DNA from: Phalacrocorax aristotelis
Taxonomy: Eukaryota; Chordata; Aves; Suliformes; Phalacrocoracidae
Length of the DNA stretch: 64,000 bases
Assembly: GCF_949628215.1 (NCBI RefSeq)
Contig: NC_134280.1
Coordinates: forward strand, 14,829,795 to 14,893,794
Direction: 5' to 3'
Positions within the stretch are counted from its first letter, which is position 1; every line of letters begins with the position of its first letter. Of this stretch, positions 36,301 through 47,640 are shown one piece after another. The notes beneath the pieces are model-generated. The model saw nothing but the letters and a program-made list of their open reading frames with translations. It had not been told where the DNA came from and made no database searches. The position numbers were made by a program, and so were the translations under genes.

Positions 36301-39300
36301 AGCTATGTTAAAAAACCAGAGTGGTACATTTATGTATTCCTGAAAAAAAATAAAGACATCTCCAATAAAAGAAAGGGGTTTTTTACTAGCTTCAAAAGAA
36401 AGATTTCTGGGGAACTAACAGATAGCAAATAGCTTTACGTGCATCATCAAATGTCTGGCAGGTGCCCTTAGAGAAAAAAAGTCTATTTCTACATGCTCCG
36501 TTCACCCTTTGGGAGACACTTCTACCTCAGACTGACATTTTGGTTACATTAATTCCCTGAGGCATTTTACAGGAGAACACGGCAACCTATTCAGTTGTTC
36601 AGGAGGTACTGAACTTTACGTAGATGACATTTGGAAACAGAGAGAGCTCACGCCTGGAAGCTCCAACTGCTTTGAAAGAAGCAAAGCTGCTGGACTTAAT
36701 TATATAGAAACGTAAATTTGGTGTAGCAGAAATACCGAAACAGGGAGAGACGTTAGCGCAGCTGGGTTGCACTACCCTCAGCTGCAAAGTGTACTGGAAG
36801 TTCACAGTAATGTTGCTAAAAATGAAGGTGCAAGAACACTTTTTGCAGTGAAAGGTTGTGGGGAGAGCCACCTTCCTCTGGCTGTCTGAAGTCTGAGTGT
36901 GCTGTGGAAATAACATCTTAATGAATGTGAAATGTAAATGTTTTAAGAAACCCAGGATGTTTCCAAGGTCCCAGACTCCACAATGAACACAAAATTAAAT
37001 AATCTCTCGTGCATTTTAGATAATGCCTCAGTTTAACAGGCCGAGGCTTAAGCAGTGTGTAGGGAAGCGCAGGCATGGATACCTTGCTCCTCATTAGCCC
37101 CTGCAGAGGAGCCGGTGTGAAGGAGAGCAGGTCCAAATAAGAATATGCCACATATATGAAAAGGTGCTGAGTCAGCCTATACCCTGTGTTTAGCATCGTC
37201 AAACCACAGAAGAGCACCAGGGAAATAATGTGTCTCATGCTGACAGCAGAAGAGACAAACACGTGCACTGCCAAATGCAGTTGTGGGAGAGCTACAGCAA
37301 CACAAGGAGATGAGTAAGCCCAAAACCCAAACCTGCCATCATCAGAGCAGCCCCTGGGAGATACTTCACGTTGTGAATGTGGTGATAAGTGGCCTTGAGT
37401 GGGGCCACAGGCGTTACAAACATGAGGCAGCTCTGTGGTCAGAGGAAGGCGAGCCTGTCCTGGGAGAGATGCACCCCCCGGTGCCCAAAGGAGAAGATGA
37501 CCAAGCTGGCCACCTTGGCCCAGAAGATGGGCCATAACCCAGGCAAGATGCTGGATCATCCAGCTCCTAGCCCTGCACTTGCGTAACTGACCACTTGGCT
37601 TTCACCTGCTGCTGATGGGAGAAGCTGGAATGCAAGGCTCCAGCCTGGGAAAGGGCACAGGCTCTTGGCCAGCATGAAAGGTCTTATTTGAGCCTGGTGT
37701 GCTCCAGCAACCAGCCAAAGCTGGGCATTGGGCCCCATCAGCTGCATTTACCCCATCAGACCTGGGAACAAAAGGGAAGGCATAATGCAATGCCATGGAT
37801 TTACAGAAACTGGAGCCAGAGGAACAAGTCTCAAGTATAAAGTCCGGGTATGACAAGTCTGTGTAAAGCAGCGGTTTCTCACTCGCACACACGGTCTCTC
37901 TCATTTCTGAGCACATCTTGAAATAAATTCTCCTCCCTGGAAAAATCTTGCCTCCCTTCTTCCCAGCCAGAGAGTGCAAATGGGTTTGTGAACCTTAGTA
38001 CATCATTTACAGCTGCCATAAATCTGGAACAATGTACACTATCTGATGTGCAGGTCTCATTTATAAAGCAGGATTTATCATTTCACCCCTTAGATCTGCA
38101 GATGGGTTTTATTGTGATTTATGCCTGTGTCATGAAGGACCATACATAAGAATTACCTGGTGTTATCAAGGGACCTATTCTTTTTGGCCCTTATCTTTCT
38201 TCTGAAAGCGGAGACTACTTAATCACCGTTAGAAACACACTGAGCGCAGTGTCCTCTGTGATTTACCCATATACCTGTTTTCAGTATTATTAACTTGTGA
38301 TGTTAGGACTGACCCAATGAAATACAGCACATGCTGAATTGCAACTATATATACAATTTACAAATGGCTCTTCGGTGACTGTGTTAGTAAATATAATTAC
38401 AATCTTTTTAAAGGAGACATTACATCAACATTAACTGAGTGCCAGTATCAAACTGAGATACAAGAAAGGCGCTTTGGGTCCTCTGAGTAAAATATTTAGG
38501 TTTCCACTGTTATTGGTAGAGGCTACACCTCCATAGCATAAACTGTAGGGAAAAATTTCCATTTCTGAGAAAGGTGGAGGGCAGACTTCTGAAAGCATTC
38601 AGCCATCTAACCACCACTGATTTAAAAAGACATTAAAACACTACAGAGGATCTTGCCTGGAGAAGCAGAGAGACACCTAGTAGAGTTTCATAATACCCCA
38701 TGCATTAGGCGCCTGTGTTGTTCACTAAGAGCTTGTCAGAATGCCACTTAGGTTTCCCCACATCTCTTCCAGTGCTGACTTGCCCTCAGAGATCAGGCCG
38801 ATAACCTGTTCGTCCTTGAAAGCTAGTAAGTCATAGGGTCCTGGAGATGTTTGGTATCTTACAGTAATTGGAATCACCTTTGATGGCTGGGGTCTAACTG
38901 CATATAAAAGATAACCTGTGCCCCTTAGGTGGGTTTGAAACATCTGCAGCAATTGCTAGGAGAACTGCAGTGTTTCAATAGATCTGTTTAGTCTCAAATA
39001 TACTAACAGCTGAGTGAAGGCCCAAAACATGAAGCTCCAGCATCGTATTCTGCAAGTGCTCCTTGGCCATGTAGTTCTGATAGTCCTTTTCTCTGCTTTT
39101 GGTCCAGAGAGATGGGGAATTTCTCCACTTAAAATCTCATACCAGCCTGCGGTGAGACACTGTCTTTATGAGAGAGGTTGTTGAATCTCTTTCAGCCAAG
39201 GGGTGAATTAACCGTTGGCTTCCTGCTTCTCCCTGGTCCCAGCACGAGGAAACTATACAAAATGTGGCATCGCCACTGCCCTGCCAGCTGCTGCGACTGC

Positions 39301-42300
39301 ATGTTGTAAGAGAAGGGCCCAGGCTTATTTGTGGCTCTACCTCTACAAACAGGTTTCGACAGGGGTTGGGCTTGAGCCGAGTCTTGGTCTCAAGCACCAC
39401 AGACCTACCTACCATAAGGGCAAACCTCACATCTAATCACACGCTTCTTTATATGAGAGGATAATTAGGAAGAATAGCCCTCTTCCTCCTTCCATTTCTA
39501 CCTCAGCAGTAAGACATGCTCCCTGGGAAGAGGTTGGGGCAGTCAGAGTACCAAGCCCTCAGAAAGCATCAGGCGGGGAGATGCTACCGCTGAACCTCCT
39601 CCCAGGTGCCCTTTCCTTCTGCCTGCCAAAAGCAGCAGCTATCTGCAGTGCTGGACCATTTCAGGGAGGGAGTTAAAGTGCTTTCAAGTAGCATTTTCCT
39701 CCTTGTGTCCCCTAGGACATTTAGGAGAGCAATGAGATACAGATCACAGGGAGCACTTTCTTACCCCAGGCTCCCTGAAGATTTTTTTTGACTTGCAGGA
39801 GAGGAAGTTACCAGGCATACATCCCTGCTCTTGCCTTGCCTGCCATAGTGGTAACTTCTTCCACTCTCACAGAGGAAAAAAAAAAAGAAACAGCAGATTT
39901 CTGGAAACAAAGTTGGGAATTTGGGTCACCTAAAAGATCACACTGGGGGTGTCAGGGCTGGGTGGAATGGTTCACTTAAATGAATTTGGCTTCAGGAAAT
40001 GACTCTTGTGATTTGAATCCTGGTTATTTTTTACATCCACACAAAGGTATGTGATGTGCTGGGACTTTGATCTCGATTACTGTCACAGAAGCTGCAGAGG
40101 GCAGGTTGTCAGGCACTGGTCTTAACTTGCTGCCAACCATGTGTGGATGCAAGCTGCTAGGAAGTTCTTTTAGGAGCTGGAGAGTGGCCTAAGCTGCCTG
40201 TGTAGGCGCAGCTGCTTTGTCTGAGGTATTCTTAGTGCATGCCTACCAGGCTGAGCTGTTGCAGGGATTTAGGGAAAGGAATGCTAAATTTCTGGATGCC
40301 CAAGAGCTGTAGATGCACGTGACATGCTGAATGGTTCAGCCTGGATGGGAGCACTTCTGAGACCCAGAGGTCACAACTGTAAACATCTGGGGAGCTCCAA
40401 AGAGGGAGGTGCCTTTGGAATTTACACACCTGAAAGTCTGTAAAAAGCTGAATAGGGTTTTTTCCAGCATCACAGCATTAGATTTAGGCACCTTAATCCC
40501 ACTTCAGGTTTAAGTCCTTAAGCAGATCTGGTTCATACCACCCAAATGAGCTTCAAGAATTTTCTTACTCTATGTTCAACTTCCCAATGACTCTTCCATT
40601 TCCTTTCAGGTTGACAGACACCCAAGTTTAGATCCTTAACTGCTAAGTAATGTACTTTTTTCACCAAAGCAAGTAGAAATCTTAAATGAAGTATAGATTC
40701 TTACCAAAATTTCAGCTTTCAGCAGTTCTTGGTCCATCCATTTAAAAAATGTGTAGGCAGAAGGGTTTTTTAAAAGTGTAGAAATCAATTTCTTCTCAAA
40801 GCTTCTGTAATTCAAACAGCCATTTAAGGACTACAAAAATATGACCCATTCCTAGTACTTTCTATCACCTCTCCCTATTTTCTCACATGCACAGAAATTT
40901 AAGAACAGAACAGAAATCTCAGCCCCAGAGGAACATCTCAGATAACACAAGTGCATGAAAATAAGAGGCTGTGATGCTCAGTGTTTTGTAGCTTTCTAAG
41001 TAGGCCTAGAAACATTTACAGCCTTAGCTAATCATGTTACATTTGCTTAATTAATGGGACGAGCCTATGCTCTCAGGCTGACAGGCTTTGATAGATGAGT
41101 ACAGCTGCCCAGGCTTCCAGCAGCATGTGTGAGTGCTTAATGGGAATGGGTGGGGGACAGCAGGGGATGGAAAGCAATAAAGTAAATGTACTATATGCGA
41201 ACAGATTTCCCATTCATGCTTGCTCTGCACCTGAGATGGAGAGGTAGCTCTAAGTCACCTTTGTGTTCGCTGTACCTGAGGCTGTGCAGGGATCCGGCCC
41301 ATTGATGCTGCATGGAGGGGGCAGCCTTTTCCCTGGTACAGCCCATACCATCCCTGTGCCCTGGGTCACCAGCCTGTGGCAGTGCTCCTACCCACTTAAC
41401 ATCACTTCAGGCAACCTGAGGGAAACTGATTGTAACAAAGAGTTGGCTATAAATGAGAGCTAGAGGATGGGGAGAGCAGCAGTGGTTTCCTAGGCAGGGA
41501 AAGAGAAAGCCTGCTGTGGATGGCACAGAAAATTGCCTGCATTTTTCAGAGCTTCTCCTATACTTACATCAGAAAAACAGCCTGTCTTTTGAATTATCTA
41601 CTCCATTCCTGTCCAAAGGACTTCTCGTGTGCTTGCGTTACAGTACACGAGCCTGAAACACATGATATAAGCAGCTGCCAGGCCAACTGCTCTGATGATA
41701 ATTGAGCCAGTTGTACATACTTTCGCACATCATACCCCATCACATCCGACTCTTACTCACCCTGTTACCAACTGCTTCTTGTCTGTTTTCTCCAGGAAAT
41801 GGACTTTATCAGTGTAATTTGCAAGAAACCCTCCCGATTGCAGCTGGGGAAGTAGTACTCTTCTTTGCCTCCCTTCCATCGCTTTCTTCAGGGCTTTAAG
41901 CTGCACAGCAGGGCCAATTAGGAATTCAAACCAGGTAGAAAGTGAATATACAGTAGCAATGAGAGCCAGTGGCATGATTGATGATGCTTATACAAATGCT
42001 TCTGGCTTGAAAAGGAGTGTCTGGGTTGATTCCAGAAGCTGTATCTAATTTCGAAAGGATCTTCTGAAAAAAAAAAAAAAGAGGGTTCGCAGCGCATGCT
42101 ACAGAAAGCAACTTCCACAGATTATTCCATTCTCAAAATATCAACCAATTACTAAGAGCAAAGCGTGAGAGAACTAACAAGAGCTTTTACTCATACTGAT
42201 CCTCCTGCACATTTACTGAAACGGGTGAGACTTTTTTTCTGTGGGCTTCCCAACAGAGTTGTATTGGTCTAAGTATGATTTTAAACTTAGGTTGTTACAC

Positions 42301-45300
42301 ATATTGGAATATAATGGCGTAAAATTACAAAAACTTGAGTAGCTATTAGCCACAGTAAAAAAAGCAAACACTGAATTTCCTACTGATTCAAATGGATCTG
42401 TGCAATTTTTGGAGAAAACAAGATATTTCTTACATCAGCCTCTGCTTTTTACTGACATTTGCCAGCGATGCCTGTCTGTGTGCCTGTGCATTCATGCACA
42501 GCTTCAACATAGTTAAACCAAAACCCTGCCTGTCCTTCCTCATCAATCAATGGCCCCTCAGTATTGTCCTGGCACATCCCCTTCTGCCAGCCATGGCAGG
42601 AACGGAACAGAAATCCTATGGAAAGACATTGACCCAGTTTTACCCTGGAAGCTGCCAAGACCAGGAGAACAGAAGATGAATGCGGGATGGGCGTCAAGGA
42701 AGCATGCAGACCTGCCAGCTCTACAGCAATGCAGGCGATGAGCTAGTGGATATCTGGATATCTGCCAGCCTGGGCTGCTGGGCATCCGGAAATCCTGGGC
42801 AAATGCAGAGGGACGCTGTGTCCCACGCGCAGCAAGTCGGATGCATTGTGATGTGCTAGCCCTCTTCCACATGTGCAGAGGCTATTCTGAGCAATCCAGT
42901 TTGGAATGCATTAAAACACACTTTTGGACCTGAAGAAGTTGTTAGGTTTGTGTGTTCAGGCTGTAAGAGGACTGGGAGAGCCCCAGGGGGCTGCAGGATG
43001 AGTGCACAGGCATGGAAGGGTGGGTAAGATGGGAACGGGGAGCCAAAGGTCTCCACTAACTCTTGGCACTGAGGCGAGTGTTTGCACAACCCAACCTGAG
43101 GCATTTAAATTAGGTGTCTAATTTAGGAATGTGGTCTCCAGAGGCTCTTGAATATTCATTGGAGAGAGGCAGGCTTTCCTGCGGGGCTATCTGCAGCAGA
43201 GCCTGTATTATGTGGGAGAGGAGCCCATCTCATCCAGCAACTGCAGTGGGAGCAATGGTAGTTTGGACTCTTCACTTGCACACCTAGCTGAATGCACGGA
43301 GTTAAATGCTGTGACCAGCACATCTATCCAAGAGGGAAAAGACACAGTGTTTATGTATTTAAACAAGTGTCTGGATGGAACAAGACATCCCTGGCCCTAG
43401 GCACAAGACCCCTAACCCTCACTGGACTGTATCCTCATGGTCCAACAACAACCACCTCCCTCTGTGTCATACTGGCAGGACTGTTGCTCCTGGCCTCATC
43501 CTAGCTCTTGCCAGTGGTGTAAAACATGATTTCCGTTTATCGAGGTGTCTGAATACTATTGGGACCCGACTGACACCTACTGCCGTTAGTCTGTTTCCTG
43601 GACCGTGTGTTGTGCAACTGGTCCATGGCTCAGAGGTGGGTGTATCATTGCTCTGAGTAACGTTAACCGTGGTAAGACATGGGGCAGCCTGCAATGTCCC
43701 ACCTCTTCGAAAGCTTTTTCTCCTTTGGTGACTACTATGTCACTGCCTGTAAAGTGGAGGGGATCCTTAGCGTCAGTAGAGCTCTTCAGGTTGGTTTAGG
43801 GTTTTCAGGGTGCTGGCTGTTCTTTTATTTTGTAAATACCAAGTGAGCTGCAGTCAGATGGGTAATCGCTGATGCTTCGATTAAGGCATTGTTGCATGTG
43901 GCAATTCATTAAAAATCCCCAGGGAACTAAAATGAGGTTTTTATTTTAAAAGCTATAATCTCTAGGACACACACAATGTTCTCATGCATCCCAGATTTGT
44001 CACAGCCGGCTGCTATAAAGCCCCATTCTCTGCTGTAAGCCATCTTCAATGCATTGTCATTAAAATTGACAACAGATCTGTTTTTTTCAAGTGACACTCG
44101 AGGAGGATTGGAGGATGACAGCACATGACTGAGTAAAATCATAGTTAGGGAAACACAGGAAGAGCCGACTCTTCCCAGAGAGCTTGTGGCTGTCAGGCAG
44201 GGTTTTCTTTTTTGTGTCTGAAATGGGATTAAGCCAAAAGGCTCATGGATTTGCTGCCATTTGTGCTCAGATCCTTTATAAAAGCAAGTAAACCAGTGTC
44301 TGTTTTGAATACACTGGATTAAGATCTGACCTCACATTTTGCAGGGTTTGGGCATCCGAGTGAGTCCCTGGTAGGGCCCCGTGTGCACCAGCGGGTCCGG
44401 GAGGCTGGGCTGCCCATGCTGCTGCCCTGGGCTTTCCAGCGGGGTCGTGAATGAGCCCCTTTGGCTTGCTGGGACCCCTCCACCTTGCAGCCTGCTGCAT
44501 GATATGCATGGGGGGGTGTCTCCAAATTTGTTTTCGATGTTTAAATTTAAACAATCTCTCTCCCTCACTCACGTTTCAGGCAAGCAGCATTAAGCCCTTC
44601 TTTGTCTAATTACTGCCTCCTTTTCACTTACAAGGTCCCTCTACTCATTCAGCTGACCAAGACTCCTCTTTGTTCAGATGAAGCCCCTGCTCCGGTGCCA
44701 CCTTACAAGCACAGCCCTGAGCAGCAGGACTACATTTTAGATCCTACATTAGAAAAGTCTTCAGCAAAGAAAAAAGCATTACACGCCAGTAAGTCTTAAA
44801 CAGATGGAGAGTCAGTGGCAAAAACTACAACAGCGAATGCTCCAGGAAAGTAATGCAATGAAGAAAGGCTCTTATACCAGCTATGGTGGAGAATATGGAG
44901 GGAAGATGGAAAGGTAGTGATGGAGGAGTAAAGGCAACAGCTAGGAGAATGAAAGGCAGACAAGGAGAAGGAAGGTATGAAAGGAAGAATGATCTGACTG
45001 CTGATTTGTGGAGAGGTGGTTTGCTGCTGCAAAGTACAAATGGTCTGCACCAGCAACACAAAGCATTTTCTCTGTGATGCATGCATTTGGTGAGCGCTCT
45101 GGATTATGTTGTAATGGCCTGCCATAAGTCTCTTAAGCATAACTGAGTGTACATTTAACTGCAATGGTTTTATGAGGGTAGCAGGTCAAATGGACGACAG
45201 CCCCTCTGCAAAACAAGCCTCTTACTGTACTCAGCAAGTATTACTTGTGCTAGGTCTTCAAGATTAAATACATCTTTGTTCAGTTTTGCAGGGCAAAAAT

Positions 45301-46379
45301 GCAGAAAATGCTTGTTAATAGGCTACCTTCGCAAGTCACTGTCATTTTCATGGGGTCTTGTATTGCTAATCTCAGTGAAGATGGGCTCCTTGACTGAGCA
45401 GGGCAATGTGCAAAGCGAACAGAAAGGTGATTCTCAAAGCACAAGAACTATCAAGGCTCCGAGTCCAGGAAAACAAAAATAAGCTTCTGTTTAAAAAAAA
45501 ACCCCCACCCATAAACTGACAAGAGATCGATTTACCTGCATAAGTGTCTTTCTGCCTTTTAGAGAGATGTTACCCAATGAATACAGGAATAAATTATGTA
45601 GCAGAATTGAATGTTTTAGGGAGAGGTCATTTCTTAATTGAAATTGTCCAGTATGAAGGATGGCTGTGAATTAAGGCATAATTGCAGAGCCTCATGACTT
45701 TTGTACGAATAAAGAAGCTGGTCACAGCTTTTCTGTCAAAATGATTACTGAACTGAAAAATTATTGGTGAAGCTGGCACTTTTTGTGGAGTGCCTCCTTT
45801 CACAGAGTTTCTGTTGCTAGAAGCCTAACCGGTGCAAGGTCTCAGCCACTTCTTCCCCTCATGGTTTCTAACTGAATAATATCTGGTTTATATTTTGGCC
45901 TTCTTGATGAAACGTCAACATTTTTTTCTGCATTTCTCTCCATTGCCTTCCCCTGTCCTCTGCCTAAGAAGGGAAAAGCAGAGGAATAAAGCAGCTACAG
46001 AATACAGCCTTCCAGTACCTCTGAATGGACAATGTGCTTTAGCAGTGACTGAGGGCTCCTTTGAAACCAATGATAAAAGCATCTTTTCTGTCGAGGAGCA
46101 CAAGGCTCACAGGGGCAAGAGACTTTAATGACACCATTATCTTTCAGGCAATTAGGACTTGCTGGCACAATCTAGCATGGGTACAGGCACTGTTTTGATT
46201 GCACTGCAATGGCTTAGTGAAACAAAGACTGCTGAGACTTAGGAACACCACAAATCGCTTTTAATCTCAAACCACCATGGATAAAAATGTACTAACACAG
46301 ACATAATTGGAATTCACAGGCATATTTTCTCTTTTAAAAACATATGCCTGGGAACAGAGGTCTCCCCTCCTCCTATCCT
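33364..46379. other. Long gene-free interval with scattered conserved-looking AT-rich blocks
   Basis: No gene is recognised. Blocks with the texture of conserved non-coding elements (homeodomain-type TAAT motifs, low repeat content) are seen at about 33440-33560, 38000-38460, 41020-41100, 43090-43190, 43950-44150 and 45580-45760. A motif TTTAGGCACCTTAATCCC at 40483-40500 resembles the one at 7473-7488 and may be an old repeat. All open frames here are short and without recognisable domains. Confidence 0.5.
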
Positions 46380-47640
46380 CTCCCCACGTACATGAGCTAT
46401 GTAATGCTTATTCTCCTGCTTCTCTCCTAAAGCATTTGCAAAAATGGGTTTGAGCCTGCCAGCTGCGTGTGTGTTTGTTGTGCATTGTGGATTATATTTT
46501 AATGACATAGCCTAAACCTCTTACACTCGAATGTGCATATAACTGTTTGTGCTGGTTTATAAGGGAGAGGGTCAACCAGCTTATCCCTCAGCTTCTCTGC
46601 AAGGGCACTGGCCAAGAATTTTAATGGAGGTTTCAAAAGCCTCCCGTTATGCAAGGTGCCCTTAATGGAGAGTCCTCTTGCCTCTGAAAGTTCCCTCTTA
46701 TTGCTAGACACAATGAAACGCGAGCCATAATCTCTGCAGAGAGCGCCCGGATTTTTTTGTGTCACAGCGTGTAGCTGGGATGCACGGCACGGCTCCCTCC
46801 GCTCTCCTGCCACAACCAGAGGGATTCATTTCATTAGTTCAGAAAGCTATTTTGGAGGGAAGGGGGGTTATGTAGGTCACCGATTCATCCCTGCTGCCTT
46901 GCAAAGAGAATTCATTATGAAATTTCACTTTAATTAATGTGATGCACCGGCTCTTAGTAGTATTTCATTAGGACATCTGGTAAAAGCACATTAGCTACAG
47001 TTTAATGTTAAGACATAATTGAACAGAACTCCTGTTGGAGCTTGGCTTTTGCAATATGTTTCACTTCTTCTTCAAGCTGCTGATTAAAGGAATTGTGGGA
47101 CTCCCTTGTCAGAAGGTGATGGAGCCTGATCCAAAGCCTGTTCGACTTAACAGAAGGGCTCCGGCTAACACTCATGGGTTCTGAAGTGGGTCTCCGAGGA
47201 ACAAACCCGACATCCATTCTATGTTTACATACCAGGTACTGCTGGTACTGCCACTGATCTATAATCCTGGATAAAAGTAACAACTCTGGTGTTTAGTTCC
47301 ACTTGTATTTGAAAGGCCACTGTCAAAAGGTCTTTATAAACCATTTTCTTTTGGCTTAACTTAGAGCTCTTTCCTGTTCTAATTTTATCTCTGCATAATT
47401 GTGTGTTTTAATACTTATTTGATTATCTGCCCAAATTAATGTCAGTGCAGCAGCTTTCCAAACAGCGTATTAAATATTCACATCCAAATTGGATTTTTTC
47501 AGCCCTTTGTTTTACAATAATCTCCTGGAGTATGAATGTGAACTCTCAAAAGATTTTAGTTACTCAGTAAGTACTAGGTCATGATTATTTAAGTCTAAAT
47601 AACAGGCTAAAGAGCCTTTGGAAGATTAATATATTTAGAA
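46380..47640. promoter_or_regulatory. Candidate conserved non-coding regulatory cluster
   Basis: About 1.2 kb that lacks recognisable repeats and is rich in homeodomain-type cores, for example TTAATTAATGTGATG at about 46930-46944, TAATACTTATTTGATTAT near 47410 and CCAAATTAATGTCAG near 47431. It also holds a CG-containing core (AATGAAACGCGAGCCATAAT near 46710). The texture resembles vertebrate developmental enhancers. Conservation itself cannot be shown here. A minus-strand open frame of 91 codons at 47008-47283 overlaps it and is discussed as a possible exon. Confidence 0.3.

Noticed and set aside
36918-37559. 213-codon minus-strand open frame
   Set aside because: No domain or conserved motif. 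A competing open frame on the opposite strand in the same place suggests local stop-codon scarcity.
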